Position numbers and translations under genes: made by a program | Shown here: piece by piece, positions 1 to 12,476 of the stretch | Numbering within the stretch: the stretch's first letter is position 1 | Layout of the letters: every line of letters begins with the position of its first letter | Assembly: GCF_050436995.1 (NCBI RefSeq) | Contig: NC_134754.1 | Location: forward strand, 1,729,001 to 1,793,000 | DNA length: 64,000 bases | Origin: Anticarsia gemmatalis | Lineage: Eukaryota > Arthropoda > Insecta > Lepidoptera > Erebidae | Direction: 5' to 3' | Notes under the pieces: generated by a model | The model's database searches: none | What the model was told of the DNA's origin: nothing | What the model saw: only the letters and a program-made list of their open reading frames with translations

Positions 1-1555
1 ATTTAATGATTTCTGTAGTCTGATTTTACTTTACTTTCTTGCTATTATAAGACAAATTGATTATGCTGCTTTTAGCTTTGGTCTTTGTAGTATTATTTCA
101 CATATAAAGTTGTATCCGGTGAAGTTGTCAATTCTTTGAGATTTGTCTGACGTAAAAGGATAATTATTTCTGGTGTTTGTTTTATATCTTCGGTTTTTTA
201 TCAAATGCGAGGTTTGGCTTTCTTGACAAACCATCTAGTTGTGATAAAACCTTTTCATTCGTTCTTCCCACGTCTATTCACAGACATATCTCCTTCAAAA
301 AGCATACGTGATGAAACAAACCGCTTCACTATCTGTCACGTTACAGTACCGTACTCTTAGTCCTAATGACACTTCCAAGCGCTTTGCTCCAGCACACGCT
401 TTCACACCCCTATCTCGTGTTAGCTCCATACAAAGCAGATATATTCATCGACACCAAGCCATTCAAAAAGCATAGAATTGCTCTGACAACCCTCAGATCC
501 GATACTATCAGTTTCACCGTCCCTCGCTATGTCCATTATAGTCTCAGGAAGGACGTGTCAGCAAGCGAGACAGCATTATACCCGTGTCTAACGATTGTAA
601 GGGAGAGACATGTATCATTGTGTTGCGTCTCGATTGTTACAACTTTGTATGCAGAAAGGAAACTCCTTTTATGTCTGCGCGCCTAGTACGCCGTGTTGGT
701 TTTACGACATACTATTTCACTCTGTTTTTCTATTATACGAGGTTATAATTTACAGCGGCGATCTGACTGGAGAGTCCCAGATTCAATTTGGCGCAAAAGG
801 CAACGGATTTTCTTTCAGCTGCGACACTTCGAAGTTAAGAACTATTTTCAATCCGTGCTCTTTACCAAACGGGCTGTCGAGTCGATGAAAAAAAAAAAAA
901 ATGAAAATTAATTATGAGATCAATCAAATTATTGTCTTGCTCCGTTCATGTGACTTATGTACTTAACGGGATCAAGAGATAGGTAATAGCCAAATTTACG
1001 ACGAGGTCAAGCTGTGTTTGTAGAAAATACTGAATTTACAGAGTATAAAGGGACAACTATTTGAAATATGGTAAATATAATTATTAACCTTTCGGCATTT
1101 TCTATGTCAGTCTCTATACTCATAAATAGGGCCGAACCTCTTTCTAATCACGAAAATATTCAATACGTAATCAGAACTAATTGGGTAGCTGGGTCAACTA
1201 TTAAAAATAGACAGTGGAAAACCCAATAAATTTTACCAGACTCAAGAATTGATCACGAGACCTTGCTATTTGCAGACACATACACAGCTACTCAAACCAC
1301 AAAGTCAGTCTTATAAGAGAAAGGATAAATTCACTTGGTGATTATAATAAAAGAAAAAGTTCAATATTTATGACACCTTCTGTTTTTCGTATTTCTATTG
1401 ACAAAACCGCTTTGTTTGAAGTTTTGCTTGTTCATTTGCTATGCAAAGATTTGTGCTGTTTGACTTTGCGCGACGAAAACGTTTGGCTTTTCACAACTCT
1501 TTTATTTGTCTTCTGCGATGAATATTTTCACCGTATTATTGTATTACTGGTTTAA

Positions 1556-1778
1556 ATTGCGCCTTCTACTCAAGTGGTCGAGGGTTCGTACCCGAGGCAA
1601 CACACCAATGACTTTTCGAAGTTATGTGTGTACATTAGAAATAATTGTCACTGGTTGCAACAGTGAAGGATAACATTCTGATGAAACCTTGAATGCCTGA
1701 GAATTGCCAGCGTGATGGACTCAAGGCCTAACCTCTCCCTCATTCCGGGAGGAGACCCTTGCCCAGTATTATAGTATT
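1556..1778 (+). mobile_element. tRNA-derived SINE (lepidopteran type)
   Basis: A Pol III B-box-like segment (GGGTTCGTACCCGAGG, near 1583) is followed by the body typical of a common lepidopteran SINE, with 'CACACCAATGACTTTTCGAA' and a tail reading 'CTCCCTCATTCCGGGAGGAG' and 'CCCTTGCCCAG'. Related fragments occur at 12248, 48357 and, reversed, at 63863. The family assignment rests on memory of common lepidopteran repeats. Confidence 0.75.
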
Positions 1779-4563
1779 ATTTTTTTATTATTGCATTTGG
1801 GAATCGTGTTGTCATGTCAGTAATAAAGCATATATGACAAGATGTATGGATATGAATGAGACAAGAGACGTTTTTAAGTATCGGTGTCTACCTACCCCTA
1901 TGGAAAAAACGCATGGTTTTTGGAACGTTTGTAAAATATACTAGCTAGGAAGATTGAGCTACTTTTAATAATAATTAAGTAAGGTAACCTCAATACTCTG
2001 AGCTACTGTAATTAGTGACACCATATTATTCATAATTATCATAATATTTACAATCGTTTCATTAATCTTCTTCTTTATATATTCCTTTTTATTAGTCAAT
2101 GCCGAGCTCGTGTTAAACTTACATTTTGGGAAAAATATTTCAATAAAAAATTGTATTGCCGTTCCATTACGGATAATTTTGCATAAAATCTTATAAAGAC
2201 CCTTAGCTAGTCTTGATGAGCTATCTCCTGACAAAAAATAACGCTACAGATAACTCTAAAATTTTCGTTTTCTGACAGGAGATTTAAATAGAAATGGTCG
2301 CTAACGGAATAATTCACAAAATCCACAATTTAAGTTACTAGTATCCGATATAAGTTCTAGTTATACATTTAAAATAATTATATTTAAGGACTCAATATGT
2401 ACATACATAGATGTACTAACTAGGTAAGTCCTAAACTAACAGCGTTAGCTTGTAGCGTGTTAGTTTAGGTTCCTCCTAGTTTCACACAGTTACTCACTCT
2501 CGCTTTGTGCGCTAAATAATCTCCTAGCTTGCCTTATTACTTCATATTTCCTAGCACCTATTTGTTCTGTCTTGATTGAAGTAAGAGGTGAACAGTGATG
2601 GATTAAGGCCTGACTTTTTTTCTAGGTTATTTATTATTTATTGATGGTTTATGTATGATAGAATACTGGAAAGTAGTTATGAGTTAAATTATATTTTCGG
2701 TTGAAATCATACAATTAAAGTTTTATATAAAACCTATCAATCAATTGTCCAAAACTGTACGTTAGATTCACATTGAATTTGATGATTATATGACGATCTT
2801 AAATCGGCTCATCTTCCAGAACCTGTGAAATAATTAATCCCGTTTATTTCAATCATAGTTCAAGAAATCGTCATAATTACTGTTACAAAATAATTACTAC
2901 TGGATTCTAGTTTAAGCATCTTATAAAATCACAATCTTTTTTTTGTAATTAAGCTATCCAAGATCTCCACATACATACTCTCCAGAAGTAAACAAAGTTT
3001 TAAACAAACCCTTTAACAAACATTGAATTACAAGCATTAACATACGCAGTCACGTGCTGGCTCAAGATGAGGCCAGATGAGGCCTCACGTAGCCTCAGGC
3101 CTCCAGTGACTTGAGGCCGATATCACCTTGAGTGAGTTAAAAACTTCGCTAATTGCCGTATGTTGAGGATGAGTCGGTTTGAGTTTGTGATTAGATATTG
3201 TGGTGGGAATATTAAGTGTATTGATATAGAGCTTGTTTTGACTTAATGATAGTCTTGTGTAGCTTGACTTTCTTCTTTGGAAACTATAGCGATAGCTAGC
3301 AATAGTGTATAAGATAACGTTGTGATATAAACTCCGCTGAAGCACTAGTTAAGAAATAGTTCTATTATAATATAGATAAAGTTCTATTTTCTTTCTGAAC
3401 GGGGGACATGAATAAATATTCTTTACATTTACCTCACTCATAACACCTATAGTTTATTGCAGATACTGATGATTTTGTGCAAATTACAATAAGTACAATA
3501 TTGCAATGTTATAAAAGCTTTTCTTCAGACTTGAGTCTTTCTATAAATAATTCTTACCACTTCTATATCAAAAGTGACTCAATAAACCAATACTGAAGTC
3601 ACAAATGGTCGCTGAATGATTCAAGCGACTGGATTTGATCGCCAAGCAGAGATTTGAGGTACAAACTCCGTATAAAATACAAAGTTGAATAGAAGACTAT
3701 CCCGGAAGCACTTGAGCCACGGTCATCCATGCACAAAGTGAGACGGAACCAGCCGAGTGTCCCCGACTGTGGCCGAGTGTGGCCGAAGTCGGAGGGCTTA
3801 CAGATAAATAATGAGTTTCAATACAGTCGGATGCACGTACGGGTCCCGTCCGGCTCAATACGAACGTGGTGGAAATGAAAACATTACGCCACGGATGTCG
3901 ATTTGACAAACTTACGACTTTTGTTGTTTGTTTTAGAAATATGTCTTACTTTAAAAATTGCTTTGTCTTTTTAAAATTGTTGATGTGAAAGGTTTTGGAT
4001 GGGATTTTGCAGATGGTATTTATGATTGTATATTTAAACTTCTTTCTATACAGGAAAATATATTACGTTTTAGATAAATATATGTAGAGTTAATACTAGT
4101 ACTTAAGGATATAATGAGTATTTGATGATCTACTCAAATAGAACAAAAGAAGAGCGGCCATACCCGAGCCGATTCCATCGGGATTGTCACAGGTACCCTG
4201 CATTAAAAACAAACATATTCTAAAATTATTCTTCTCGGTGAAAATATAGACTTTACCAAAAACTCTCTTTTAAAGCTATTCAAAAACTCTTTCAGAATTC
4301 TCTACACGTTTTTCACTAGAAAATTCCCATCAAAACGCTTCAAAGCGCCACGCTAACATGATTGTATTCGCTTTTTCTCTCGTACAGTAGCCGGTTAACG
4401 ATATAACACGATTACTGTACATTACCTCAATTTACACCCCTACAGTCGTAACTGCATTAAACGATGAAAAATCTTAATAAAGAATTAGGTTACGCACGTC
4501 AACTTTATCAATTTATCTCGGTGTTCGCCGCGCCCATTATCCAGCCCCGGCTGCCACATGTTA

Positions 4564-4596
4564 CCCCCCTCTCCCCTAGCCCTACCTCCACCCCTC
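4564..4596 (-). other. C-rich tract, possible G-quadruplex on the minus strand
   Basis: Runs of C (6, 4, 3 and 4 in about 33 nt) stand out from the AT-rich intron. Read on the minus strand they give four G runs with short loops, the simple pattern for a G-quadruplex. No gene signal accompanies it. Confidence 0.4.
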
Positions 4597-5898
4597 GTCC
4601 GGAAAATGTACAAGCTCCTACCGTACACTATTTATGATGGCGCTTTCTTTCTCAATAAGTTAACATAAAACTACCTCCTCACCCATTTCCGATTGTATCT
4701 ACTCCACAATACGCTTCAGAATCCCATACCAACGAGTGCCACTTACTACCTTTTGAAAAATAACGCGAGCCCTGTTCTCGCTCTTAACAATCAAATATCA
4801 ACTCACAGTTAACGAGGGAAGATTCATAATCGCTTGGCGCACTACGTGTAGTGTTAACGTTTCGGATCGTGTCTTTGGAAATGAATCCGCGAGAGTACTT
4901 ATTACGAAACCCCTATTTCGTGAGACCGTACGTTTTGTACACACAAGCGAATTACAGTCGTATTGTTGAGGAATTTGAGTTTATTTTCTTTTGGCAAGGT
5001 TGTGGTTTTTACGTCTACGTTCTGCGGTAGAGTTTTTCAGAGACGCTGAAATCGTTTTTCGGATAAGACGATTCATCTAAACGTTTTTTGCATCTTTGTT
5101 TTCTATTGTTTTGGGTTGTATTGTTGAGTTCTCAAGTTTGGTGACCCGTTTGGCCTTTTGGTAACTTACTGTTGAATATTTGTCGGTATTTAGCTGTCCC
5201 TTAGTGGAATTCGGTCACATAACAATAGTTTAATTATTTAAGAGGGTCACCAACAATGCGATTGTTCGCTTAAACTTTCACCTTTCATAAACTGTTGGGT
5301 TTTCTTTAATTTAGTAAACAATTATGTTGTTTTATTCACTAATTTTGAGTAGCCCTTTAAGTTTGGAAGCCTACTTACTGTGAGTAGGTTTTAAGTACTT
5401 TATAGGGCTAGTTTATTACGTAATATGGTTACAGGTTTCTCTTACGTAATTTTCACAGCTATTCGCTTAAAATTAGCCTAACGTTCGCTTATTTTATAAG
5501 CTTTTATAGCATTCTAAAACGAATGATTTCAAAACACTTGCAACCCGCAAATAAAGGACGTTTGATACCAAAATCATAATGGGTGACATTCCATAATCTG
5601 TAATTATTCAATGAAACTGACCAGCTTTAAAACTAGATTATAATAAAATCGTGTCAACACATTCCATCCCTTTCACCCAATCATCGAAACAACAGCACAA
5701 AAAGAGACAACAAGCATTCCAACACAATCGAATATGAATAAAGTCCGTTAATCCTTGCTTAGCTAGAGCTAGCAGTATCCATGAATATAACACTACGGCT
5801 GCAATCCGCTTGGATTACATACACTGATGCATAGAGCCTTGCTAATTAATGCATTGAAGAATGCAAAGAGCTTGCGAGCTAATTAATGCTTTTATCGA

Positions 5899-6421
5899 CA
5901 AAAGGAACGATTTTTATTGAGACCGTTTTATTGGCTGGACTGGATGCCGTATTGTATGCGACTACCGCAAAGAGGATTTCTGTTTAAAATTCAGGTTAGG
6001 CTGAATAGTTATTTCGTCTAGCAATTCTTGATGATTGCCTTGAGTTCGGAAGTTGAATTAGGAGAAAATTATGAAATGTGATTGAGAGTTCACGTCCTTT
6101 CATAAGGACGAATAATTGTGAACGGCGAAAACAATATCAATGTTAATTACGTACCTCTTTTGCGATTCGCAAGTGACAAAAGGAACGGTGTTCATTGAGA
6201 CCGTTTTATTGCCTGGACTGGATACCTCTATGTTGTATGCCACTACCACAAAGGGGATTCCTATTAAAAAAACAGGTTAGACCAAATAGCTATTCCGTCT
6301 AGCAATTCTTGATGATTGCCTGCAGTTCGGAAGTTGAGTTAGCAGTTATGAAATAGCCGTTCGGAGTTCGGTAATGTGCTCAAAAGTTCACGCCCTCATA
6401 AGGACGAATAATTATGAACGC
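5899..6421 (+). repeat. Local tandem duplication, two units about 276-300 bp apart
   Basis: Two adjacent units share long similar blocks. Both begin near 'GACAAAAGGAACG' (5899 and 6175), contain 'TAGCAATTCTTGATGATTGC' (about 6018 and 6299) and end near 'AAGGACGAATAATT' (about 6105 and 6402). They have diverged by substitutions and small indels. No coding signal is seen. Confidence 0.8.
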
Positions 6422-8005
6422 AAGGGGTTTATATTTTTTTGACATCATCATCATGTAATAGTCGTGATGTTATCTCTTGTATATAAAAATTAGTCGCCAA
6501 ATTTTAGACTAAGCGTAAAACTTAAGAATAGCTTAACCAATTCAACTTATTGTTCTTGTCTTTATGACACGGGAAAGGCTTATTTTTAGAGAAACATATC
6601 AAAGAAACATGCTAAGGAACTTCGTGGGTAATAGTGCAATACTCTCATCAGTAAACTAGAATAATATCCTACTAAATCCCTGACACAGATTTCAAGCAAA
6701 GATAAAGACATTTCCCGTTTAACGTCCCAATTTACTTGCATTTAAAACATGGCAGGTCGACGTAAAATCTTGGTAACTACCTCGGAGTTTAAGCTCGTAA
6801 AATTCAATAGTTCCTCCACAATTAAACGGGAGAGACAGTTTTAAAGTTGTAAATAAGTGTGTGGAACTAAAGTTGCGCAGACGTTGTGCACACAACTTAA
6901 TGGCAATTTGCTGAGTCTTAGAAAGTAGGGATGCGAATTAAATGTCGATGCTTTGGAAAACTCGATGTTTGACATCAAAGTTATAACTATTATGATTTAT
7001 CGGTGTACGAAGTTTTAGTATCGATAATTTTTAAAAGGTCGGTACGTAATTTGTTGATATGTATCAAATTAGGCTAGGTAAGGACCAACAGTGAGGCCTT
7101 GCACAATGCGTGAATGTACCTACGTACTAAAATTAAATCCATTACAGTTTTCCGAAAACATTGATGTTGCGATTCATGTAGCATTATATCCTTGACGTTG
7201 ATTTTTATTAAATGTATCTCAACGATACATGAACTCTCTTTATTATGAAAGCTTGCTTTTTATACGGTTGCTTTAACAACGTTATATTTGTTTCGGATAT
7301 GGTTACAAACTTTAATTTAACAGAATTTTATTTCGGATATCCTTTAGTTTCGGTTACTAACATCCCTGGTCCCGTACTTAGAAGTGCTAACTGTAAGTTA
7401 GTTAGTTTACGATGTGTTATTGGCTTTATGTGTGTAGTTTTCGGCGTGTAATAGATCTCGGGAATGGATGTGGGGTGTGAATTACGAGAGATAGATGTTA
7501 GTAGTGCGGTGATGTATCAGGGTAGTGTTGCAGTAAATACTCGTTTGTTGCTTACCCGGTGAAACTAGGCTAGACCTGCATATATATTTTATAATGGGAT
7601 CGGCGGAAAAAAAAGAATCATAATTTGCTTAGTTTTTTGTGTTTTTGTAAGAAACGTACAAATTATGTTGCATAATAGGTACAGGCATATAAGTAAAATT
7701 GTGTATAAAAAAAGTATGACTAGTCACTTTTTTATGTGGGACCAATGGCTACTTTTACTTACTACTTACTTACGGCTTTTACTCGCTGAAAATTTCTAAC
7801 TAGTAACTTACTTACTAGTAAATTTGCAAAGCCGATCAATATTTAGTTGTCAATATACGAAAATAAATGCCTACTTCTGATATTTACCTATATTATTAAA
7901 TACAGTTCTAAGACTGTTCATTCAACTGTTGATGTATGATATTTTATTTCAATTATTTATGCCTATGTAAATAGACTTTAAATTAATCGTCATCATTATT
8001 TGCAG

Positions 8006-8026
8006 CCCGGAGACGCCCTCTTTTGA
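8006..8026 (+). CDS. Candidate 21-nt mAChR-A microexon, copy 1
   Basis: A GC-rich 21-nt segment sits between a good 3' splice site (ATTATTTGCAG) and a perfect donor (GTAAGT, 8027-8032). The next known receptor exon (12110) opens in phase 2, needing one base to finish a codon. In that phase the 21 nt read without a stop as a Pro-Glu-Thr-Pro-Ser-Phe-Asp insertion, ending in two bases (GA) that join the following T or C to give Asp. Seven codons leave the downstream frame unchanged. What is seen is the splice sites and open phase; use as an exon is inference. It could be a chance arrangement. Confidence 0.4.
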   Translation, partial: PGDALF

Positions 8027-9813
8027 GTAAGTGCAAATTAATGGAACCATTTAAAAGTCAAATCCGCCTGAATCCATTTCCTGCACATATACGTTTCTTT
8101 TTTAATATTGTGCGAGTGGATTTATTGATTGATAACGGTACTTGCTTGGATAGTATGTTAACCCTACAAAACTAGATAAACAGTCCCACATGCCCATATA
8201 TTTTTCTCCTTTAAGCGCTACGTTGAAGACCCTGAAAAAAAAAACTATTGGAAATAATATGAATTTAGTCTATTGTGTATTGTTATAACGATAACACGGT
8301 AAAACCAACAAAAATAGTAACATATAAAGTCTTATTCTTTATATTTGTACCAACGTTTTTGTAAAAAGACTGTACTAAAATCCTCCACCTGCAGAAATAT
8401 TTCAAATGCACTGTTTTAACTGCAACCTTGCAAATAAAGCACAAAATTACCACCCAAAACACGAACCGGAGATTTCCTCACGACGTTTTAAAAGCCCTAT
8501 AACATTACCAACTATCACGCTGGTCGTTGCACCCTCGCTGTACCTGGCACATGGCCAGCTCTATGGCACATTTATGTGGTTTTGATTATCCACTGCTGGA
8601 CATTAACTTGTAATATGATCATGATAATAAGGGGTAAATGGTAAGTATGGTAGTTGGCCAAATTTTTATTGAGGCTGTCTGAGTCTTTTTAGTATTATTG
8701 GGAATATAAGACCTAAGTTTTAACCGCATAATATAGGACTATCTCAAAACCAATGAAAATGTGTTTTGAATTAAATAGGTGTGATTATAGTTTCATTTCT
8801 CTTTCGTATCTAGTTTCAAAAAGGAGAAGAATCTACGTCTTTTGTTTAAGTGGAGATTCTATAGGAGAGCTGGGGGCAAATTATAGGCCTCAACTTAAGT
8901 AATTTTAACTATCACATGCTCGCTAGTCACTAGCCTCGCTATAGTTCTTACTGTAGAAAGCCGCGCTACAGGTAGGGTTATATTTCTTTACAGGCGGTGT
9001 GTGAAGGAAAGAACGCTGCAATGTAAAGCCTCCTTTTTCTAAACACTACGCACTGTACTCTCCTGAATACTAATGAATTACATGTTTCAGTCGCACTAGT
9101 TGCGAGTTCATTAACGAAACATGAGTTTTCTGCTCCCTCCCGTCATTTCAGGAAATGTTTTCTAGGTTATACTGGGAGTTAGAAGGTATAAAGTGCTGTG
9201 TAACATTATGTTATGTAGTTTTAAGGAGTCTGTATAATTGTGGATAATTTCTTTGCATAGAAATGGAGTTAGTTTCAAAAATAACATATTTTGTCCTGTA
9301 AAAATAAGTTTTTTCTGGTTCTGGTAGATTTTAAGCTAGCTTAATTGTATACAATATACTTCTTATAGTACAACCAATAGGTAAGTTTCAGCATCAATCT
9401 TCTTTATCTCGCTAACTGGATTGACGATCTGCGTATCGCAATGGTATTATGGTCTTTACTTCGGCAGAATTCTCGAATCTGTTACCACTACCATAAAATG
9501 CTTATTGGGTCAATTTCAACATGATTTAGATCTATCTAAATGTATAGTGGTTTTGGGTATAGTTGTATTTTAAGGTGAAACTCTAAGAGACAAAAAACAT
9601 GTCAGGGTGTTCATTCTAACTAGCCTTTAAAAACCAATATAAATTGCGCTAAAGACTACGTTACATTGATTAAGCAACGTCACAACACCGAAAATAAAAT
9701 ACGTTTAAGAAATCACCGTCAAATTGCAGTTTCCAAAGTAATAATAAATTGTGTGAAACTTTCAGTACTTTTTCAATGTCCAAACTTTTGGAGTCATTTG
9801 ATTCACATTGACT

Positions 9814-9994
9814 GCCTCTGTGGCATAGTCGGCAGTATATCAGATTGCTGACCACGAGATCCAGGATTCAACTCCCAGTCCAGAAAAAGTGCTATTGGTA
9901 TTTTTTCTAATTTGAATTAGATTATTCTATAGGTATTTCATACACCTCTGCCTACACCTACGCGTATAACAGGCGTGATATTTTGTATGTATGT
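9814..9994 (+). mobile_element. tRNA-derived SINE ending in TGTATGTATG
   Basis: The head reads 'GCCTCTGTGGCATAGTCGG' with a degenerate B box near 9866. The tail has 'CATACACCTCTGCCTACACC', 'AACAGGCGTGATATTTTGTA' and short TATG repeats. It lies inside the segmental duplication, and its duplicate is at 14454-14636. Tails of the same family occur at 15822, 24664 and 36930. Confidence 0.7.
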
Positions 9995-11023
9995 TATAAT
10001 TGTTGTTGTGATTTTGTACTCTAATTACTTATAAGCTTTGTGGGTAATTTGTGTACAGTTGTTTTATACACACATATATCTTTGACGCTATTTTTATTAA
10101 TTAACGTTTACATACTATACAATAACGTTATTCATTACGATGCCTGCTAAAGGTTTTTTTATGAAATTTCGGTCCCCGGATACGGGTGTTTTATAACATC
10201 ATTATATCTGTTTCGAATACGGTTACGAAAATAAGAATTTGAAAAAAATTGTGTGATAAAAAAGGATTGAATAACGATTTCTTTACTCTGTCTCCATCTG
10301 AAATTCAACTCAAAATTTTGCAACAGACAGAAATTTATTTCGTATATCCTTTAGTTTCGGTTACATAGGTCCATCCCTGGTCCCGTACTTAGAAGTGCTA
10401 ACTGTAAGTTAGTTAGTTTACGATGTGTTATTGGCTTTATGTGTGTAGTTTTCGGCGTGTAATAGATCTCGGGAATGGATGTGGGGTGTGAATTACGAGA
10501 GATAGATGTTAGTTGTGCGGTGATGTATCAGGGTAGTGTTGCAGTAAATACTCGTTTGTTTGCTTACTCGGTGAAAATAGGCTATGTTTGAGACTTTGCC
10601 TGGATATATATTTTGTAACGGGATTGGAAAAAAAATTGAATCATAAATTGCGTTTTTTTTGTGTTTATGTATAAATCGTACAAATTATGTTGCATAATAG
10701 GTACAGGCATATAAGTAAAATTGTGTATAAAAAAAGTATGACTAGTCACTTTTTTATGTGGGACCAATGGCTACTTTTACTTACTACTTATTTACGGCTT
10801 TTACTCGATGAAAATTTCTAACTAGTAACTTACTTACTAGTAAATTTGCAAAGGCGATCAATATTTAGTCGTCAATATACGAAAATAAATTCCTTCTTCT
10901 GATATTTACCTATGTATTAAATACAGCTCTAATACGGTACATTCAACTGTTGATGTATATTTTTTTTCTATCGTATATGCCTATGATAATGGACTTTAAA
11001 TTAATCGTCATCATTATTTGCAG

Positions 11024-11044
11024 CCCGGAGACGCCCTCTTTTGA
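11024..11044 (+). CDS. Candidate 21-nt mAChR-A microexon, copy 2
   Basis: This is identical in sequence to the segment at 8006-8026, with the same TTTGCAG acceptor and GTAAGT donor (11045-11050). It is about 1.07 kb upstream of exon 12110. Spliced to that exon (phase 2), its last bases GA plus T give Asp, so the loop would gain Pro-Glu-Thr-Pro-Ser-Phe-Asp just before Asp-Glu-Thr. Inclusion of zero, one or both copies keeps the frame. The flanking intron is also nearly identical between copies, so conservation alone does not prove function. Confidence 0.4.
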   Translation, partial: PGDALF

Positions 11045-12109
11045 GTAAGTGCAAATTAATGGAACCATTTAAAATTCAAATCCGCCTGAATCCGTTTCCT
11101 GGACATATAAGTAGTACATATACGTTTTTTTTTAATATTGTGCGAGTGGATTTATTGATCGAAAACGTCACTTGCTTAGATAGTATGTTAAATCTATCAA
11201 AACTAGATTACCAGCTCCATATCTTTAAGTGCTACATTGAAACCCCTGAACATGAAAAATAATTGGAAATAAATTAAATTTAGACTGTGTATTGTTATGA
11301 CGGCAACACGGTTAAATCAATACAACAAAACAAAATTTTAGTCTTTTTCAATATCTTGTACCAACGATTTTGTAAAAAGACTGTACTAAAATCCACCACC
11401 AGTCCAAGAAAAAAATATTCTTAAATGCACTGTTTTGACTGCAACCTTGCAAATAAAGCACAAAATTACCATCCAAAACACGAACCGGAGATTTCCTCAC
11501 GACGTTTTAAAAGCCCCATAACATTACCAACTATCACATTGGTCGTTGCACCCTGGCTGTACCTGGCACATGGCCAGCTCTATGGCACATTTATGTGGTT
11601 TTGATTATCCACTGCTGGACATTAACTTGTAATATGATCATGATAATAAGGGGTAAATGGAAAGTATGGTAGTTGGCCAAATTTTTATTGAGGCTGTGTA
11701 AGCTTTTTCTAATATGAGACTTTAGTAATTCAAAGGAATAGCATTTTTTTTCATATCCGTTTTTTGAAATAAATTAACTGCTCTCACAAGACAATCTTTC
11801 GCTAGATCTGGTAGGCAATTTTAAAATTATTAGGCCAGCTGCTTTCACTAGGCCACTGAATACTTAATAAACATTCGATAAAGAATAAAAATTAGACAAT
11901 AAAATAAGAAAAACTGCACTGAACGCCAAAGATTAATGCATACCTTACCGACTAGTCTCACCTAAAAAAGCACCGGCCCCTTTCACGACACAGTCTTAGC
12001 CCCCTACAAACAAAAGAGCAACAATTTTCCTAACAATGAGCACAAAGATTTTCACCTACATACTTTCTATTATAAACCTGTTTATTAATGATGATTGTAT
12101 TGTTAATAG

Positions 12110-12218
12110 TGACGAGACGAGAGAAGTGGACGGTCGTGCGCGCTCGGAGTCCGGCGATGCTGACTCCGTGTACCATGTGAGAGGCGCGCTGCACGATCAG
12201 CGGTGGAGAGATAACCAG
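12110..12218 (+). CDS. mAChR-A: Muscarinic acetylcholine receptor A-type, exon in intracellular loop 3
   Basis: This 109-nt exon lies between an AG acceptor (TTGTTAATAG) and a CAG|GTGAGA donor. It begins with the third base of a codon (phase 2) and ends in phase 0, matching the next exon. The 36 codons read Asp-Glu-Thr-Arg then 'ARSESGDADSVYHVRG', which resembles the 'RSESSPDAESVY' segment of loop 3 in Drosophila mAChR-A. The loop carries G-protein coupling and phosphorylation sites, and the several Ser/Asp/Glu residues fit that. The exon sits in copy 2 of a tandem duplication, and copy 1 lacks it. A SINE starts about 30 bp downstream. An additional phase-0 exon between here and 18928 cannot be excluded. 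Confidence 0.8.
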
Positions 12219-12247
12219 GTGAGAAACTACAGTCATTTTATTAAGGA

Positions 12248-12476
12248 TAAGAGCACTGCTAGCTAACTGGTAGAAGTTGGAACCTCCCTTGCAAGTGCCT
12301 CCAAATTTCGAACCTGAGGCCACACCAATGATTTTTCAAAGTAATGTCTGTATTAGAAATAATTATCAAATCGTGATGCAACCTTGCATGTCTGTGAATT
12401 CTTTGGAAAATTTCTTGAAGGGATAAGGCCTTGAGTCCTCCACGCTGGCCAAACGAAGCTAGAGACTTTCATTTCA
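12248..12476 (+). mobile_element. tRNA-derived SINE, degraded
   Basis: It resembles the SINE at 1556-1778, with 'CACCAATGATTTTTCAAAG', 'TTAGAAATAATTATCA' and a degraded tail with 'AAGGCCTTGAGTCCTCCACG'. It lies about 30 bp after the donor of receptor exon 12110-12218. Confidence 0.65.

Larger units (their letters stand above)
7180..10063 (+). repeat. Segmental tandem duplication, copy 1
   Basis: Block A (about 7331-8690) and block B (about 8755-10063) recur in the same order and orientation at about 10338-11698 and 13493-14703. Shared landmarks include 'CCCGTACTTAGAAGTGCTAA', the candidate microexon region and the tail 'GTGGGTAATTTGTGTACAG'. In copy 1 the two blocks are only about 65 bp apart. 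In copy 2 about 1.8 kb including a receptor coding exon separates them. Copy 2 starts directly after copy 1, so this is a tandem event inside the receptor intron. Confidence 0.85.
1..12109 (+). other. Long intron of mAChR-A (upstream flank in window)
   Basis: No exon for TM1-TM5 of the muscarinic receptor was recognised here, so this stretch is most simply the intron upstream of the exon at 12110. It is AT-rich and holds a SINE (1556-1778), a C-rich tract (4564-4596), a local tandem duplication (5899-6421) and the first part of a large segmental duplication (from 7180). ORFs of 60-106 codons occur but have no recognisable protein signature. Part of this stretch could be intergenic if the gene starts inside the window; I saw no promoter to support that. 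Confidence 0.5.

Noticed and set aside
366..686. 106-codon ORF beginning with ATG
   Set aside because: No signal peptide, domain or known family pattern and no splice or poly(A) context; the overlapping frame at 610-888 is equally open. Most likely chance.
11041..11262. 73-codon ORF in copy 2 of the segmental duplication
   Set aside because: It runs across the GTAAGT donor of the candidate microexon into intron, and the matching frame in copy 1 (8023 onward) is broken by indels. It is read-through, not a gene.
12030..12323. Minus-strand 97-codon ORF
   Set aside because: It is the shadow of the GC-rich receptor exon at 12110-12218 plus a SINE.
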